A stretch of 64,000 bases of DNA from Bifidobacterium magnum (GTDB lineage: Bacteria; Actinomycetota; Actinomycetes; Actinomycetales; Bifidobacteriaceae): the NCBI RefSeq assembly GCF_000741255.1, contig NZ_JGZB01000004.1, forward strand, positions 433,047 through 497,046. The letters run 5' to 3'. Below, in pieces: positions 47,113 through 56,816 of this stretch (its first letter is position 1; each line of letters starts with the position of its first letter). The position numbers and the translations under genes were made by a program. Under the pieces are notes generated by a model. It made no database searches, was not told the DNA's origin, and worked only from the letters and a program-made list of their open reading frames with translations.

Positions 47113-48201
47113 GTGGCAGACGAACAGTTTGCTGCAGCGCTTACCGCTGTGGATGAATACCGCAAGATCGAACAGGAAATGGCGCAGCCGGAAGTGGCGT
47201 CGAACCCGGACCAGATGCGCAAGCTGGGGCGCCGCCATGCCGAGCTTGGCACGATCGTGAGCGCCTACCAGCGCTATGCGCAGGTGCGCGACGATCTCGA
47301 GGCCGCTGAAGAAATGGCGGACGAGGATCCCGATTTCGCCGAAGAGGCAAAGCGCCTCGAGTCGCAGCTTCCGGCCGTGGAAGAAGCGCTGCGCACGGCG
47401 CTGATTCCGCGCGACCCCGATGACGCGCGCGACATGATCATGGAAATCAAGGCTGGCACGGGCGGCGAAGAAGCCGCGTTGTTCGCCGGCGACCTGCTGC
47501 GCATGTACATGCGATACGCCGAAAAGCGCGGCTGGACTACGACAATCCAGAACGAGAACAGCACGGAGCTCGGCGGCGTCAAGGACGTGCAGCTGGCCAT
47601 TCGCGCCAAGGGCACTCCGGCTCCCGAAGACGGCGTCTGGGCGTCCTTGAAGTATGAGGGCGGCGTGCACCGCGTGCAGCGCATCCCCGTGACCGAATCC
47701 CAGGGCCGTATCCAAACGTCGGCCGCCGGCGTGATCGTGTTCCCGGAAGCCGACGATGACGATGATGAAATCGAGATCGATCCGAAGGACTTGAAGATCG
47801 ACATCTTCATGAGCTCGGGCCCTGGCGGCCAGTCCGTGAACACCACGTACTCGGCCGTGCGCATGACGCATATTCCGACGGGCATCGTGGTGAGCATGCA
47901 GGACGAGAAGTCGCAGATCCAGAACCGCGCGGCCGCGCTGCGCGTGCTCAAGAGCCGTCTGCTGGCCATGAAGCACGAACAGGAAGCAGCCGAAGCGGCC
48001 GACATGCGCCACTCCCAGGTGCGTTCGCTGGATCGTTCGGAGCGTATCCGTACGTACAACTTCCCGGAAAACCGTATTGTCGACCACCGTACCAACTACA
48101 AGGCGTACAACCTGGACGCCGTGCTCGACGGCGATCTGCAGGCCGTGATCGACAGCGACATTCAGGCCGATGAAGCGGAACGCCTGGCCCGCCAGCAGTG
48201 A
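47113..48201 (+). CDS. prfA: Peptide chain release factor 1
   Basis: A 362-residue factor that recognises UAA and UAG and triggers peptide release. The codon-reading tripeptide PVT is at 192-194 and the catalytic GGQ at 238-240, with the Gln that PrmC methylates. An acidic run (DDDDDE) lies near 215. The start is GTG with AGGAG some 14 bases upstream, slightly far. It is followed nine bases later by prmC, the usual partner. Confidence 0.97.
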   Translation: MADEQFAAALTAVDEYRKIEQEMAQPEVASNPDQMRKLGRRHAELGTIVSAYQRYAQVRDDLEAAEEMADEDPDFAEEAKRLESQLPAVEEALRTALIPRDPDDARDMIMEIKAGTGGEEAALFAGDLLRMYMRYAEKRGWTTTIQNENSTELGGVKDVQLAIRAKGTPAPEDGVWASLKYEGGVHRVQRIPVTESQGRIQTSAAGVIVFPEADDDDDEIEIDPKDLKIDIFMSSGPGGQSVNTTYSAVRMTHIPTGIVVSMQDEKSQIQNRAAALRVLKSRLLAMKHEQEAAEAADMRHSQVRSLDRSERIRTYNFPENRIVDHRTNYKAYNLDAVLDGDLQAVIDSDIQADEAERLARQQ

Positions 48202-48210
48202 GGTCCGGCT

Positions 48211-49191
48211 GTGACGCAAACGACGCAAGCCTTCGGACAAACCCTTGATTCCATCATTCGCGAAGCGACGGGACGCCTGCGCGATGCGGGCGTGGATACG
48301 CCGCATTATGACGCCAAGCTTTTGCTCGCCCAGGCGTTCCACTGTTCGGTAGCGGACGTGGACAAGGCCATGCTTATGCGCTCCACGCCCGCGCAGCTTG
48401 TGTGGAGCGTATGGCACGACCAGAATGGCGAGCAAGGCGTGGCGCCCGAAGAGGGATCCGCACAACGCGCGCTCGAGGAGTTTGAATCGTATGTGGCGCG
48501 GCGTGCGGGGCGCGAGCCGTTGCAGCATATTACGGGCCATGCTCCGTTCCGTTATATTGATGTGGCTGTGGGACCGGGAGTATTTGTGCCGCGTCCGGAA
48601 ACGGAAACCGTGGTTCAGGCGGCCATCGACTGGATTGCCGAGCAGGGCTTGCCTTCGCCGCGCGTTGTCGATTTGTGCGCGGGCAGCGGCGTGATTGGTT
48701 TGTCCATGTGCAAAGAGGTGCCGGGCGCGCAGGTGTGGGCTGTGGAACTCAATCCCGAGGCCGCGCACTGGGCGTTGCGCAACAGGGACGCGTTGCAGCC
48801 CTCGATTGCGGGACTGGACTCGAACTACCAGCTGGAAATCGGAGACGCCACAAGTCCGCTGACACTGGCGCAACTGGACGGCACCGTGGATGTGGTCATT
48901 TCGAATCCGCCCTATATTCCGCAAACCGACATTCCCGAACAGCCCGAGACACGCGATTATGATCCGGATCTGGCGTTGTACGGCGGATCCGCGGACGGCA
49001 TGATGATTCCCGAACAGATCATGGTGCGTGCGGCCGCATTGTTGCGTAGCGGCGGCCTGCTCGTGATGGAGCACGATATTTCACAGGCGCAGCGCACGCG
49101 CATGTTCGCGCAGGCGAACGGGTTCGCCACCGCCGTAACACGGGAAGACTTGACAGGACGACCGCGATTTTTGGTCGCCATAAAACAATGA
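48211..49191 (+). CDS. prmC: Release factor glutamine methyltransferase
   Basis: A 326-residue SAM-dependent enzyme that methylates the GGQ glutamine of release factors. The SAM-binding VVDLCAGSGVIGLSM is near 152 and the catalytic NPPY at 232-235. The N-terminal helical domain is about 30 residues longer than usual because of an insert near 65-90 (HDQNGEQGVAPEEGS...). The start is GTG with GAGGT upstream. It is coupled to prfA. Confidence 0.95.
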   Translation: MTQTTQAFGQTLDSIIREATGRLRDAGVDTPHYDAKLLLAQAFHCSVADVDKAMLMRSTPAQLVWSVWHDQNGEQGVAPEEGSAQRALEEFESYVARRAGREPLQHITGHAPFRYIDVAVGPGVFVPRPETETVVQAAIDWIAEQGLPSPRVVDLCAGSGVIGLSMCKEVPGAQVWAVELNPEAAHWALRNRDALQPSIAGLDSNYQLEIGDATSPLTLAQLDGTVDVVISNPPYIPQTDIPEQPETRDYDPDLALYGGSADGMMIPEQIMVRAAALLRSGGLLVMEHDISQAQRTRMFAQANGFATAVTREDLTGRPRFLVAIKQ

Positions 49192-49257
49192 ACAAGCGCG
49201 CGCCACGCGCAACTGTTCTACGATGGAGACCAAGGATTGGGAAGGCAGGAGAACATC

Positions 49258-49917
49258 ATGAGCGATGTACGTACAGTCAATGAGGAGTCGCTGGCCCGTG
49301 CGGCGGAAGTGATCCGTTCGGGCGGCCTTGTGGTGCTGCCGACCGACACCGTATACGGCATCGCGTGCGATCCGCGCAATGCCGAGGCCATTGACAAGAT
49401 TTACGCGGCCAAGGGACGCCCGAAATTCAAGGCGTTGCAGGTATTGGTCGCTTCCGTAGACGACATTGAGCCGCTCGGACTGTATTTGCCGGCGCCGCTC
49501 AACCGTTTGGCGGCCCAGCTGTTGCCGGGCGCGTTTTCCCCGATCTGCGTGGCAGAAGACTCGTGCACGCTGTGCACGCTGAGCCCCACGCCACACGGCA
49601 AGAAAACGCAAGGCATCCGCGTGCCCAATAGCGCCGTGTGCCTGCGCATTCTGCGCGCCATAGGCCCGGTGGCGTGTTCGAGCGCCAACCGTTCGGGCGA
49701 ACAAAGCGCCCAAAGCGTGCAAGAGGCCGTGGAAGCCTTTGGTGACGCGGTAGACCTGTATCTCGATGGCGGCGCCACGCGAGGCCATGTGGCGAGCACC
49801 GTCGTGGCCGCCGATCCCAACGGACGTGACGGCGTCGCCATTTTGCGCGAAGGAGTCATTCCCGAATCTGTGATCCGCAAAGCCGTGCACATGAATGGCG
49901 GAGCGCTGGGCGCATGA
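49258..49917 (+). CDS. tsaC: L-threonylcarbamoyladenylate synthase (YrdC/Sua5 type)
   Basis: A 219-residue enzyme that makes threonylcarbamoyl-AMP for t6A37 of tRNAs that read ANN codons. LVVLPTDTVYGIACDPRN at the N-terminus and the KGRPKFKALQVLV strand are the nucleotide and threonine site; CSSANRSGE near the C-terminus closes it. The ATG at 49258 has GCAGGAG upstream; an in-frame ATG at 49237 is less likely. Its end overlaps the next gene by four bases (ATGA). The prmC-tsaC-WecA-type order is common in actinobacteria. Confidence 0.94.
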   Translation: MSDVRTVNEESLARAAEVIRSGGLVVLPTDTVYGIACDPRNAEAIDKIYAAKGRPKFKALQVLVASVDDIEPLGLYLPAPLNRLAAQLLPGAFSPICVAEDSCTLCTLSPTPHGKKTQGIRVPNSAVCLRILRAIGPVACSSANRSGEQSAQSVQEAVEAFGDAVDLYLDGGATRGHVASTVVAADPNGRDGVAILREGVIPESVIRKAVHMNGGALGA

Positions 49918-51053
49918 GGGTTTATCTGTTCATTGTGGCCATCGCGGCCACAGCCACATTCCTGTTCACGCCCATCGTGCGCCATGTGGCGATCGGCATG
50001 GGCGCGGTGGGGCGCGTACGAGCCAGGGACGTGCATACGATTCCGACCCCGCGCATGGGCGGTCTCGCCATGCTGCTCGGGTTCACCGTGGCGATGTTTG
50101 TGGCCTCCCACATACCGTTCCTCAATATCGTGTTCCATTCGAACCATCAGGCGTGGGTGATTTTGATCGGCGCCGTCCTCATCTGTTTGCTCGGCATTGC
50201 CGACGACTGTTGGGATTTGGACTGGATGCTCAAATTGAGCGGACAGTTGCTCATTTCCGTATTCGTGGCGTGGGGTGGCCTGCAAATCATTTCCTTGCCG
50301 CTCGGCTCGCTCGTGATCGCGTCGCCAAGCCTGTCGATCGCCATTACGGCGTTCCTCATTGTGGTGTCCATCAACGCCGTGAACTTTGTGGACGGCCTTG
50401 ACGGGCTCGCGGCCGGCATTGTGGCCATTGGCGGCATCGCGTTCGGCATCTACTCGTATGTGCTCGCGCGCACGTCGCCGTCCTACGCGTCGCTGGCCAC
50501 ACTCGTCGACGTGATGCTTGTGGGCATTTGCCTGGGCTTCCTGTTGCACAATTGGCATCCCGCCAAACTGTTCATGGGCGACTCCGGTTCCATGCTGCTG
50601 GGCTACCTGATTACGTGCGCGTCGATCGTGATGACGGGCCGCCTTGATCCGGCCTCCATTCACGCCACCATCTATCTGCCGGCGTTCATGCCGATCCTGT
50701 TGCCGATTCTTGTGCTGTTCCTGCCTGTGCTCGACATGATCATGGCCATTGTGCGCCGTTTGCGCAAAGGACAGTCGCCCATGCATCCCGACCGCATGCA
50801 TTTGCACCACCGCATGCTCGCCATAGGCCATACCGTGCAAGGCGCCGTGCTGATTTTGTGGGGTTGGGCCGCACTGATGGCGTTCGGTTCCGTCATGCTG
50901 CTGTTTTTCGACCCGTGGGCCGTGGCCATCGGGTTTGTCGTATGCGCGGTGGCGCTGCTGTTGGCCACGATGCTGCCGTACTTGCGCCGCCGCAACGAAG
51001 ACATGGGCACGGTGGCCGACAGCGAGGACGCTCCGGCCCATCATGCGAAATAG
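49914..51053 (+). CDS. wecA: Undecaprenyl-phosphate GlcNAc-1-phosphate transferase (WecA/TagO type)
   Basis: A 379-residue polyprenyl-phosphate sugar-phosphate transferase with about eleven membrane segments. It starts a surface polysaccharide or teichoic-type polymer by loading GlcNAc-1-phosphate on undecaprenyl phosphate. Motifs on the cytosolic loops are DVHTIPTPRMGG, the metal-binding IADDCWDLD, NAVNFVDGLDGLAAG, MGDSGSMLLGY and HPDRMHLHHRML. Overlap with tsaC implies translational coupling. The exact sugar is inferred from family. Confidence 0.93.
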   Translation: MRVYLFIVAIAATATFLFTPIVRHVAIGMGAVGRVRARDVHTIPTPRMGGLAMLLGFTVAMFVASHIPFLNIVFHSNHQAWVILIGAVLICLLGIADDCWDLDWMLKLSGQLLISVFVAWGGLQIISLPLGSLVIASPSLSIAITAFLIVVSINAVNFVDGLDGLAAGIVAIGGIAFGIYSYVLARTSPSYASLATLVDVMLVGICLGFLLHNWHPAKLFMGDSGSMLLGYLITCASIVMTGRLDPASIHATIYLPAFMPILLPILVLFLPVLDMIMAIVRRLRKGQSPMHPDRMHLHHRMLAIGHTVQGAVLILWGWAALMAFGSVMLLFFDPWAVAIGFVVCAVALLLATMLPYLRRRNEDMGTVADSEDAPAHHAK

Positions 51054-51069
51054 CCTGCGGCGTGCGTGA

Positions 51070-52653
<1,584 letters not shown>

Positions 52654-52672
52654 TTAGCTGCGAATAATAAAT

Positions 52673-52723
52673 AACAATCCGGTTCATAGGATCCTTTCCT
52701 GTGAACCGGATTGTTGATTTTTG
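52673..52723. terminator. Terminator between guaB and nagA
   Basis: A 14-base-pair perfect stem (AACAATCCGGTTCA with TGAACCGGATTGTT), a 15-base loop and TTTTT after GA. On the minus strand the far side reads TTATTTATTATT, so it can also end the nag-nan operon. Confidence 0.9.
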
Positions 52724-52782
52724 GCGTTTAACCCGATTTTTGGCCGCTAACTCGTCCCGTTGCGCGTCATTCGCTACAAGGC

Positions 52783-54012
52783 CTAGGGCATCGGGTGGCC
52801 GGCGCACCAGACGCGCTCGACGCGCCAAGTGTGCGGATCCGTGAGTAGGAAATCGGCGGCGTAGCCGGGTGCCACTAGGCCGAGCGGGGCACCCGTCACG
52901 GCGTTGGGCTGGTCAAATCCCAGCGCACGCGCTGGGGTAAGTGTGGCAGCCTCCACGGCCTCGGGCGCCGCGATGCCTAGGTTGAGCACGGCACGTGCAA
53001 CCGCTTGCTCCAGCAGCAGCGTGGAGCCGGCGATGGCACCGTTGGATACTAGGCGCGCGTGGCCGTCCTGCACGTTCACGTCCAGCGTTCCCAGCAGATA
53101 GTGACCGTCGGGGCAATCGGTGGCAGCCATTGCGTCGGTGACCAGCGCGATGCGATGGGGTACGAGATCCCAAGCAAGCCGCACGACGGGGTCCTGTACG
53201 TGGAAGCCGTCGTTGATGAGCTCTGGCGTGACGCGGCGGTCCTCGACCACTGCCGGGATAGGGCCCGGCTCGCGGTGGTGGATACCGTTCATCGCGTTGA
53301 ACATGTGGGTCATGATGGTGGCGCCGGCGTCGATGGCCTCACGAGCCATCGTGTACCCGGCGTCGCAATGTCCGATCGCTGGTATGACCCCGGCGGCGCG
53401 GAAGGCGGCGATCGCCTCCAATCCGTGGGGCAATTCCGGGGCGAGCGTGATTTGCCGCAGCGAGCCGTCGGCTGCGTCCAGCAGGCGCGTCACCACCTGT
53501 GGCACCGGGTCGATGAGGCACACGGGATCGTGCGCGCCCTTGCGCGCCAGCGCCAAGAACGGACCCTCGAGGTGGCTGCCGAGGATGTCTGGACGGCTGG
53601 CCATCTGTGCGTGCACGGTTCTGAGGTTGTGTTCCATCACATCGAGGGGATTGGTGATGAGACTGAGCACTTGGCGGGTGGTGCCGTGCGTCATGTGGCA
53701 GGCGCGTGCCATGGCGATGCCTTCAGCGCCGTCGTCGAAGGAGGCGCCCCAACCACCGTGTGCGTGGATGTCGACGTAGCCGGGAGTCAGAAGGCTCCCA
53801 TCGGCGTCAATAATGTTGTCGATGTCAGCGGTTTGGCGCGCGAACTCCATCTCATCGGTGCCGCAGGCGGTGATAACACCGTCGCGTGCTACCACCCAAG
53901 CGCACTCGCGCACGCCGCGCGCATCGATGAGGCGCGCGGCGCGGATGGCGCACGGGCGTGCCGGTTCGGACAGAGCACGCGCGATGGCGAGGGAATGGGT
54001 ATAGCGGTTCAT
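52783..54012 (-). CDS. nagA: N-acetylglucosamine-6-phosphate deacetylase
   Basis: A 409-residue amidohydrolase that removes acetate from GlcNAc-6-phosphate. Metal ligands and active-site residues are visible in DIHAHGGWG, GSHLEGPFL, AIGHCDAG, MTHMFNAM and the catalytic Asp in LVTDAMAA. The ATG at 54012 has AAGGAG upstream; the longer frame of 53 extra residues runs into nagB and is noise. It is the last gene of the minus-strand amino-sugar operon, 26 bases behind nagB. Confidence 0.94.
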   Translation of the reverse strand: MNRYTHSLAIARALSEPARPCAIRAARLIDARGVRECAWVVARDGVITACGTDEMEFARQTADIDNIIDADGSLLTPGYVDIHAHGGWGASFDDGAEGIAMARACHMTHGTTRQVLSLITNPLDVMEHNLRTVHAQMASRPDILGSHLEGPFLALARKGAHDPVCLIDPVPQVVTRLLDAADGSLRQITLAPELPHGLEAIAAFRAAGVIPAIGHCDAGYTMAREAIDAGATIMTHMFNAMNGIHHREPGPIPAVVEDRRVTPELINDGFHVQDPVVRLAWDLVPHRIALVTDAMAATDCPDGHYLLGTLDVNVQDGHARLVSNGAIAGSTLLLEQAVARAVLNLGIAAPEAVEAATLTPARALGFDQPNAVTGAPLGLVAPGYAADFLLTDPHTWRVERVWCAGHPMP

Positions 54013-54038
54013 GGTCGTTGCTCCTTGGTCGTGGCCGG

Positions 54039-54827
54039 TCAGATGCCCTGCCAAGCAGGTTTGTTGTCGTAGGCCCACCGGTAATAATCGGCGTGGTGCA
54101 GCTTGGAGGCGGCCGCGTCGTCCACGATCACCGTGGCGTGCGGGTGCAACTGGAGTGCGGAGGCGGGCCATAGCGAGCAGATGCCTCCCTCTACGGTCTG
54201 GGCAATTGCCTCGGCCTTCTGCTCGCCGAACGCGAGCAGGATGAGATGACGCGCCTTGAGGATGGTACCAATGCCCTGAGTGATGCAGTGCGTGGGCACT
54301 TGGTCGATGTCATCGTTGAAGAAGCGCGCGTTGTCCCGTCGTGTCTGCTGCGTGAGCGTCTTGATGCGCGTGCCGCTAGCGAGCGAAGATCCGGGTTCGT
54401 TGAAGCCGATGTGTCCGTCGGTACCGATGCCTAGGATCTGCACGTCTACGCCGCCTGCGGCCTCGATAGCTGCGTCATAGGCACGCCCGGCGTCCATGAT
54501 GGTGGCGGGATCGCCGTTGGGTACGTGCACTAGGGCTGGGTCGAGGCCTAGGGGTTCGACCACGGTGCGCGTGATGGTGCTACGGTAGGACTGGGGATGG
54601 GAAGGATCGAGCCCGGCGTATTCGTCGAGTGCGAAGCCGCGCACACGGCTCATGTCGATGTGCTCGGCCTTGACGGTGCTGGCGAGCGCCGCGTAGGCGG
54701 CCAGCGGGCTGGAGCCGGTGGCTAGTCCGAGCACGGTGTCCGGCTTGCCCTTGATGAGGTCAGCCACGCAACGCGCGTACAGCTCACCGGCTTTGGCTTC
54801 GTGGTCAACGATGATGAGTTCGGTCAT
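54039..54827 (-). CDS. nagB: Glucosamine-6-phosphate deaminase
   Basis: A 262-residue enzyme that isomerises and deaminates GlcN-6-phosphate to fructose-6-phosphate and ammonia, the point where amino sugars enter the bifid shunt. GLATGSSPLAAY binds phosphate; the catalytic acids are in FALDEYAGL and GIGTDGHIGFNEPGS (Asp, His and Glu). It lacks a C-terminal extension, so allosteric control by GlcNAc-6P is not evident. The ribosome site AGAAAGAC is modest. Confidence 0.95.
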   Translation of the reverse strand: MTELIIVDHEAKAGELYARCVADLIKGKPDTVLGLATGSSPLAAYAALASTVKAEHIDMSRVRGFALDEYAGLDPSHPQSYRSTITRTVVEPLGLDPALVHVPNGDPATIMDAGRAYDAAIEAAGGVDVQILGIGTDGHIGFNEPGSSLASGTRIKTLTQQTRRDNARFFNDDIDQVPTHCITQGIGTILKARHLILLAFGEQKAEAIAQTVEGGICSLWPASALQLHPHATVIVDDAAASKLHHADYYRWAYDNKPAWQGI

Positions 54828-54915
54828 GGGAACGGTCTTTCTGAGAAGGCCCGCTGGAGTAATCCGGCGGGCAGGGAGGAAAACAGAATCAGGAATGGGG
54901 CACGGTGCTAGCAGG

Positions 54916-55881
54916 TCACTGTGTGGCGAGGCTCACCTCCTCGGGAGTGCGCACCGGCTCGAGCCCGCAGGCTCGCAGCACATCGGCTACGGCGGCCACA
55001 TTCTCGCCCTGCAGTGGAAGCACTGGGTCGGGCATTTGGTTCGTGTCGAAGATTCCCAGCAGGGCGAGCGCCGTCTTGAATGCGCCCACGCCGGCGCCAA
55101 AACCGGCCACGCCACTGGTCACCGTCACGATGCGCATGAGGGCGGCGAGCTTGTCCTGCTCGGCGCGCACGGTGGCCCAGTCTCCCACCTCGGCGGCGTG
55201 CCACATGCGCACGTAACCCGTGCACTCCACATTGCCTAGCCCGGGCACTGAGCCGTCGGCGCCGGCCATGTAGGCGCCGTCAACCACCACTTCTTGGCCG
55301 GTCAGCAACGTGAGCGGATGGCCGGCTTTGTTGTTATCGTCTACTAGGAAGCGGAAGGCCACGTCGTCGCCGGAGGAATCCTTGACGCCGGTGAGCACGC
55401 CGTCCAATCCCAAGCGCACGAGCATCTCGCCGGGCAACTTGACGTGCACGCACACGGGGATGTCGTAGGCGAACAGTGGCAGATCTACGGCTTCATGGAT
55501 GAGCCGGAAGTGGCGCTCGATCTCCGGCATGCCGCCCAGTGCATAGAAGGGGGCGGTAGCGACGATGGCGTCGGCGCCGAGTTCCTTGGCCACCTTGGCA
55601 TGCTCGATCACGCGTCGCGTCTCGGTGTCGATGCAGCCGACGAGCACGGGCACGCGCCCGGCGACGGCTTTGATGGAGGCTTCGATGATCTCGCGTCGGC
55701 GCTCGTCGGTGCTGAAGACGACTTCGCCGGAGGAACCGAGCACGAAGACGCCGTCGACTCCGGCCTCGATCATGCGGTCGATGGAGCGGGTGAGGCTGTC
55801 GCGGTCGAGCTCGCGGTCCTTGGTTAGCGGGGTGACGACGGGTGGGATAACACCGCGGAATCGGCTGGTCTGCTTGGTCAT
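54916..55881 (-). CDS. nanA: N-acetylneuraminate lyase (DapA superfamily)
   Basis: A 321-residue TIM-barrel aldolase. The DHDPS/NAL hallmarks are present: GSSGEVVFS near residue 49, the Tyr in LFAYDIPV and the Schiff-base Lys in GVKDSSGDD. Sequence alone does not fully separate sialic acid lyase from dihydrodipicolinate synthase, but its place between nagB and an importer, opposite nanK and nanE, makes N-acetylneuraminate cleavage to pyruvate and ManNAc the likely reaction. Start ATG at 55881. Confidence 0.9.
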   Translation of the reverse strand: MTKQTSRFRGVIPPVVTPLTKDRELDRDSLTRSIDRMIEAGVDGVFVLGSSGEVVFSTDERRREIIEASIKAVAGRVPVLVGCIDTETRRVIEHAKVAKELGADAIVATAPFYALGGMPEIERHFRLIHEAVDLPLFAYDIPVCVHVKLPGEMLVRLGLDGVLTGVKDSSGDDVAFRFLVDDNNKAGHPLTLLTGQEVVVDGAYMAGADGSVPGLGNVECTGYVRMWHAAEVGDWATVRAEQDKLAALMRIVTVTSGVAGFGAGVGAFKTALALLGIFDTNQMPDPVLPLQGENVAAVADVLRACGLEPVRTPEEVSLATQ

Positions 55882-55948
55882 GGCAATCAGGGTCCTTATG
55901 GGTTGAGAGGTTGAGTGGGTTGACTTGGTCGGTGGCTCGGGTGGGCCG

Positions 55949-56782
55949 CTAGACGGCTGGCGCGCATTCGGCGGCCGTCGGGTGCAACAGCGATGGTGCG
56001 GCGGCGAGCAGCAGCTGCGTGTAGGGATCGCGCGGGTGATTGAGCACCTGGCGCGCCTCGCCGTGCTCCACGATTTGCCCGTGGTTCATCACGATGATCT
56101 CGTCGGAGACATACCGGACAGTCTGGATGTCGTGACTGATGAACACCATCGACAAACCGAGCTCCTTCTTAAGGTCGGAGAGCAGGTTGAGGATCTGCGC
56201 GCGCACGGAGACGTCGAGCGCGGATGTAGGTTCGTCGGCGATGATGGCGTCGGGCTTGAGCGCCAACGCGCGGGCGATCGCCACGCGCTGGCGTTGGCCG
56301 CCGGAAAGCTGCCCAGGCAGCGCATTGAGCGCAGACTTGGGGAGGCCGACCATGTCGATGAGCTCGTAGGCTCGGTTGACGCGCTCCTGCTGGGTGCCCA
56401 GCTTGTGCACAACGAGCGGGTCCATGAGCTGGTCCTGCACGCTCATGCGAGCGTTGAGCGCCGTCGCTGGGTCCTGAAAGACAACGGAAACGACGCGGCC
56501 GATGCGCATACGGTCCTTGGTGGTGCGGTGCGTGACGTCCTTGCCCTTGAATAGGACCTGTCCGGAGGTGACCTGCTGCAGGCCACACATGACGTTCGCC
56601 GTGGTGGACTTGCCGCAGCCGGACTCGCCGACGATGCCGATGGTGCGCCCGGGCATGAGCTGCAGGCTCACGCCATCCACGGCCTTGACCTTGCGGGGGT
56701 GGAGGATCGAGCCGGTGCGGGTCTTGAATTCGACCTCGATGTTTCTCAGATCGATAATGGGGGTGGTGTCCTGCGTGTTCAT
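55949..56782 (-). CDS. Peptide-type ABC importer ATPase (DppF/OppF class)
   Basis: A 277-residue ATPase with Walker A GESGCGKST, Q-loop FQDPATALN, signature LSGGQRQRVAIARAL and Walker B AIIADEPTSALD. The start at 56782 has GAAGGAAACG upstream; a further 69 codons in frame are noise overlapping the fused gene. With the ATPase half of the next gene it powers the importer. In bifidobacterial nan loci this oligopeptide-type system carries sialic acid; that substrate is inferred from neighbours. Confidence 0.9.
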   Translation of the reverse strand: MNTQDTTPIIDLRNIEVEFKTRTGSILHPRKVKAVDGVSLQLMPGRTIGIVGESGCGKSTTANVMCGLQQVTSGQVLFKGKDVTHRTTKDRMRIGRVVSVVFQDPATALNARMSVQDQLMDPLVVHKLGTQQERVNRAYELIDMVGLPKSALNALPGQLSGGQRQRVAIARALALKPDAIIADEPTSALDVSVRAQILNLLSDLKKELGLSMVFISHDIQTVRYVSDEIIVMNHGQIVEHGEARQVLNHPRDPYTQLLLAAAPSLLHPTAAECAPAV

Positions 56783-56816
56783 GGCGTTTCCTTCGTATTC
56801 GCTGGGTTCACTGGAG

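Noticed and set aside
47074..49074. 666-codon minus-strand frame opposite prfA and prmC
   Set aside because: Complement of two conserved genes; composition of a shadow frame.
52716..52744. Direct repeat GATTTTTGGC as an insertion target duplication at the nan block border
   Set aside because: The two copies are 9 bases apart, inside the terminator tail, with no matching copy at another border in view.
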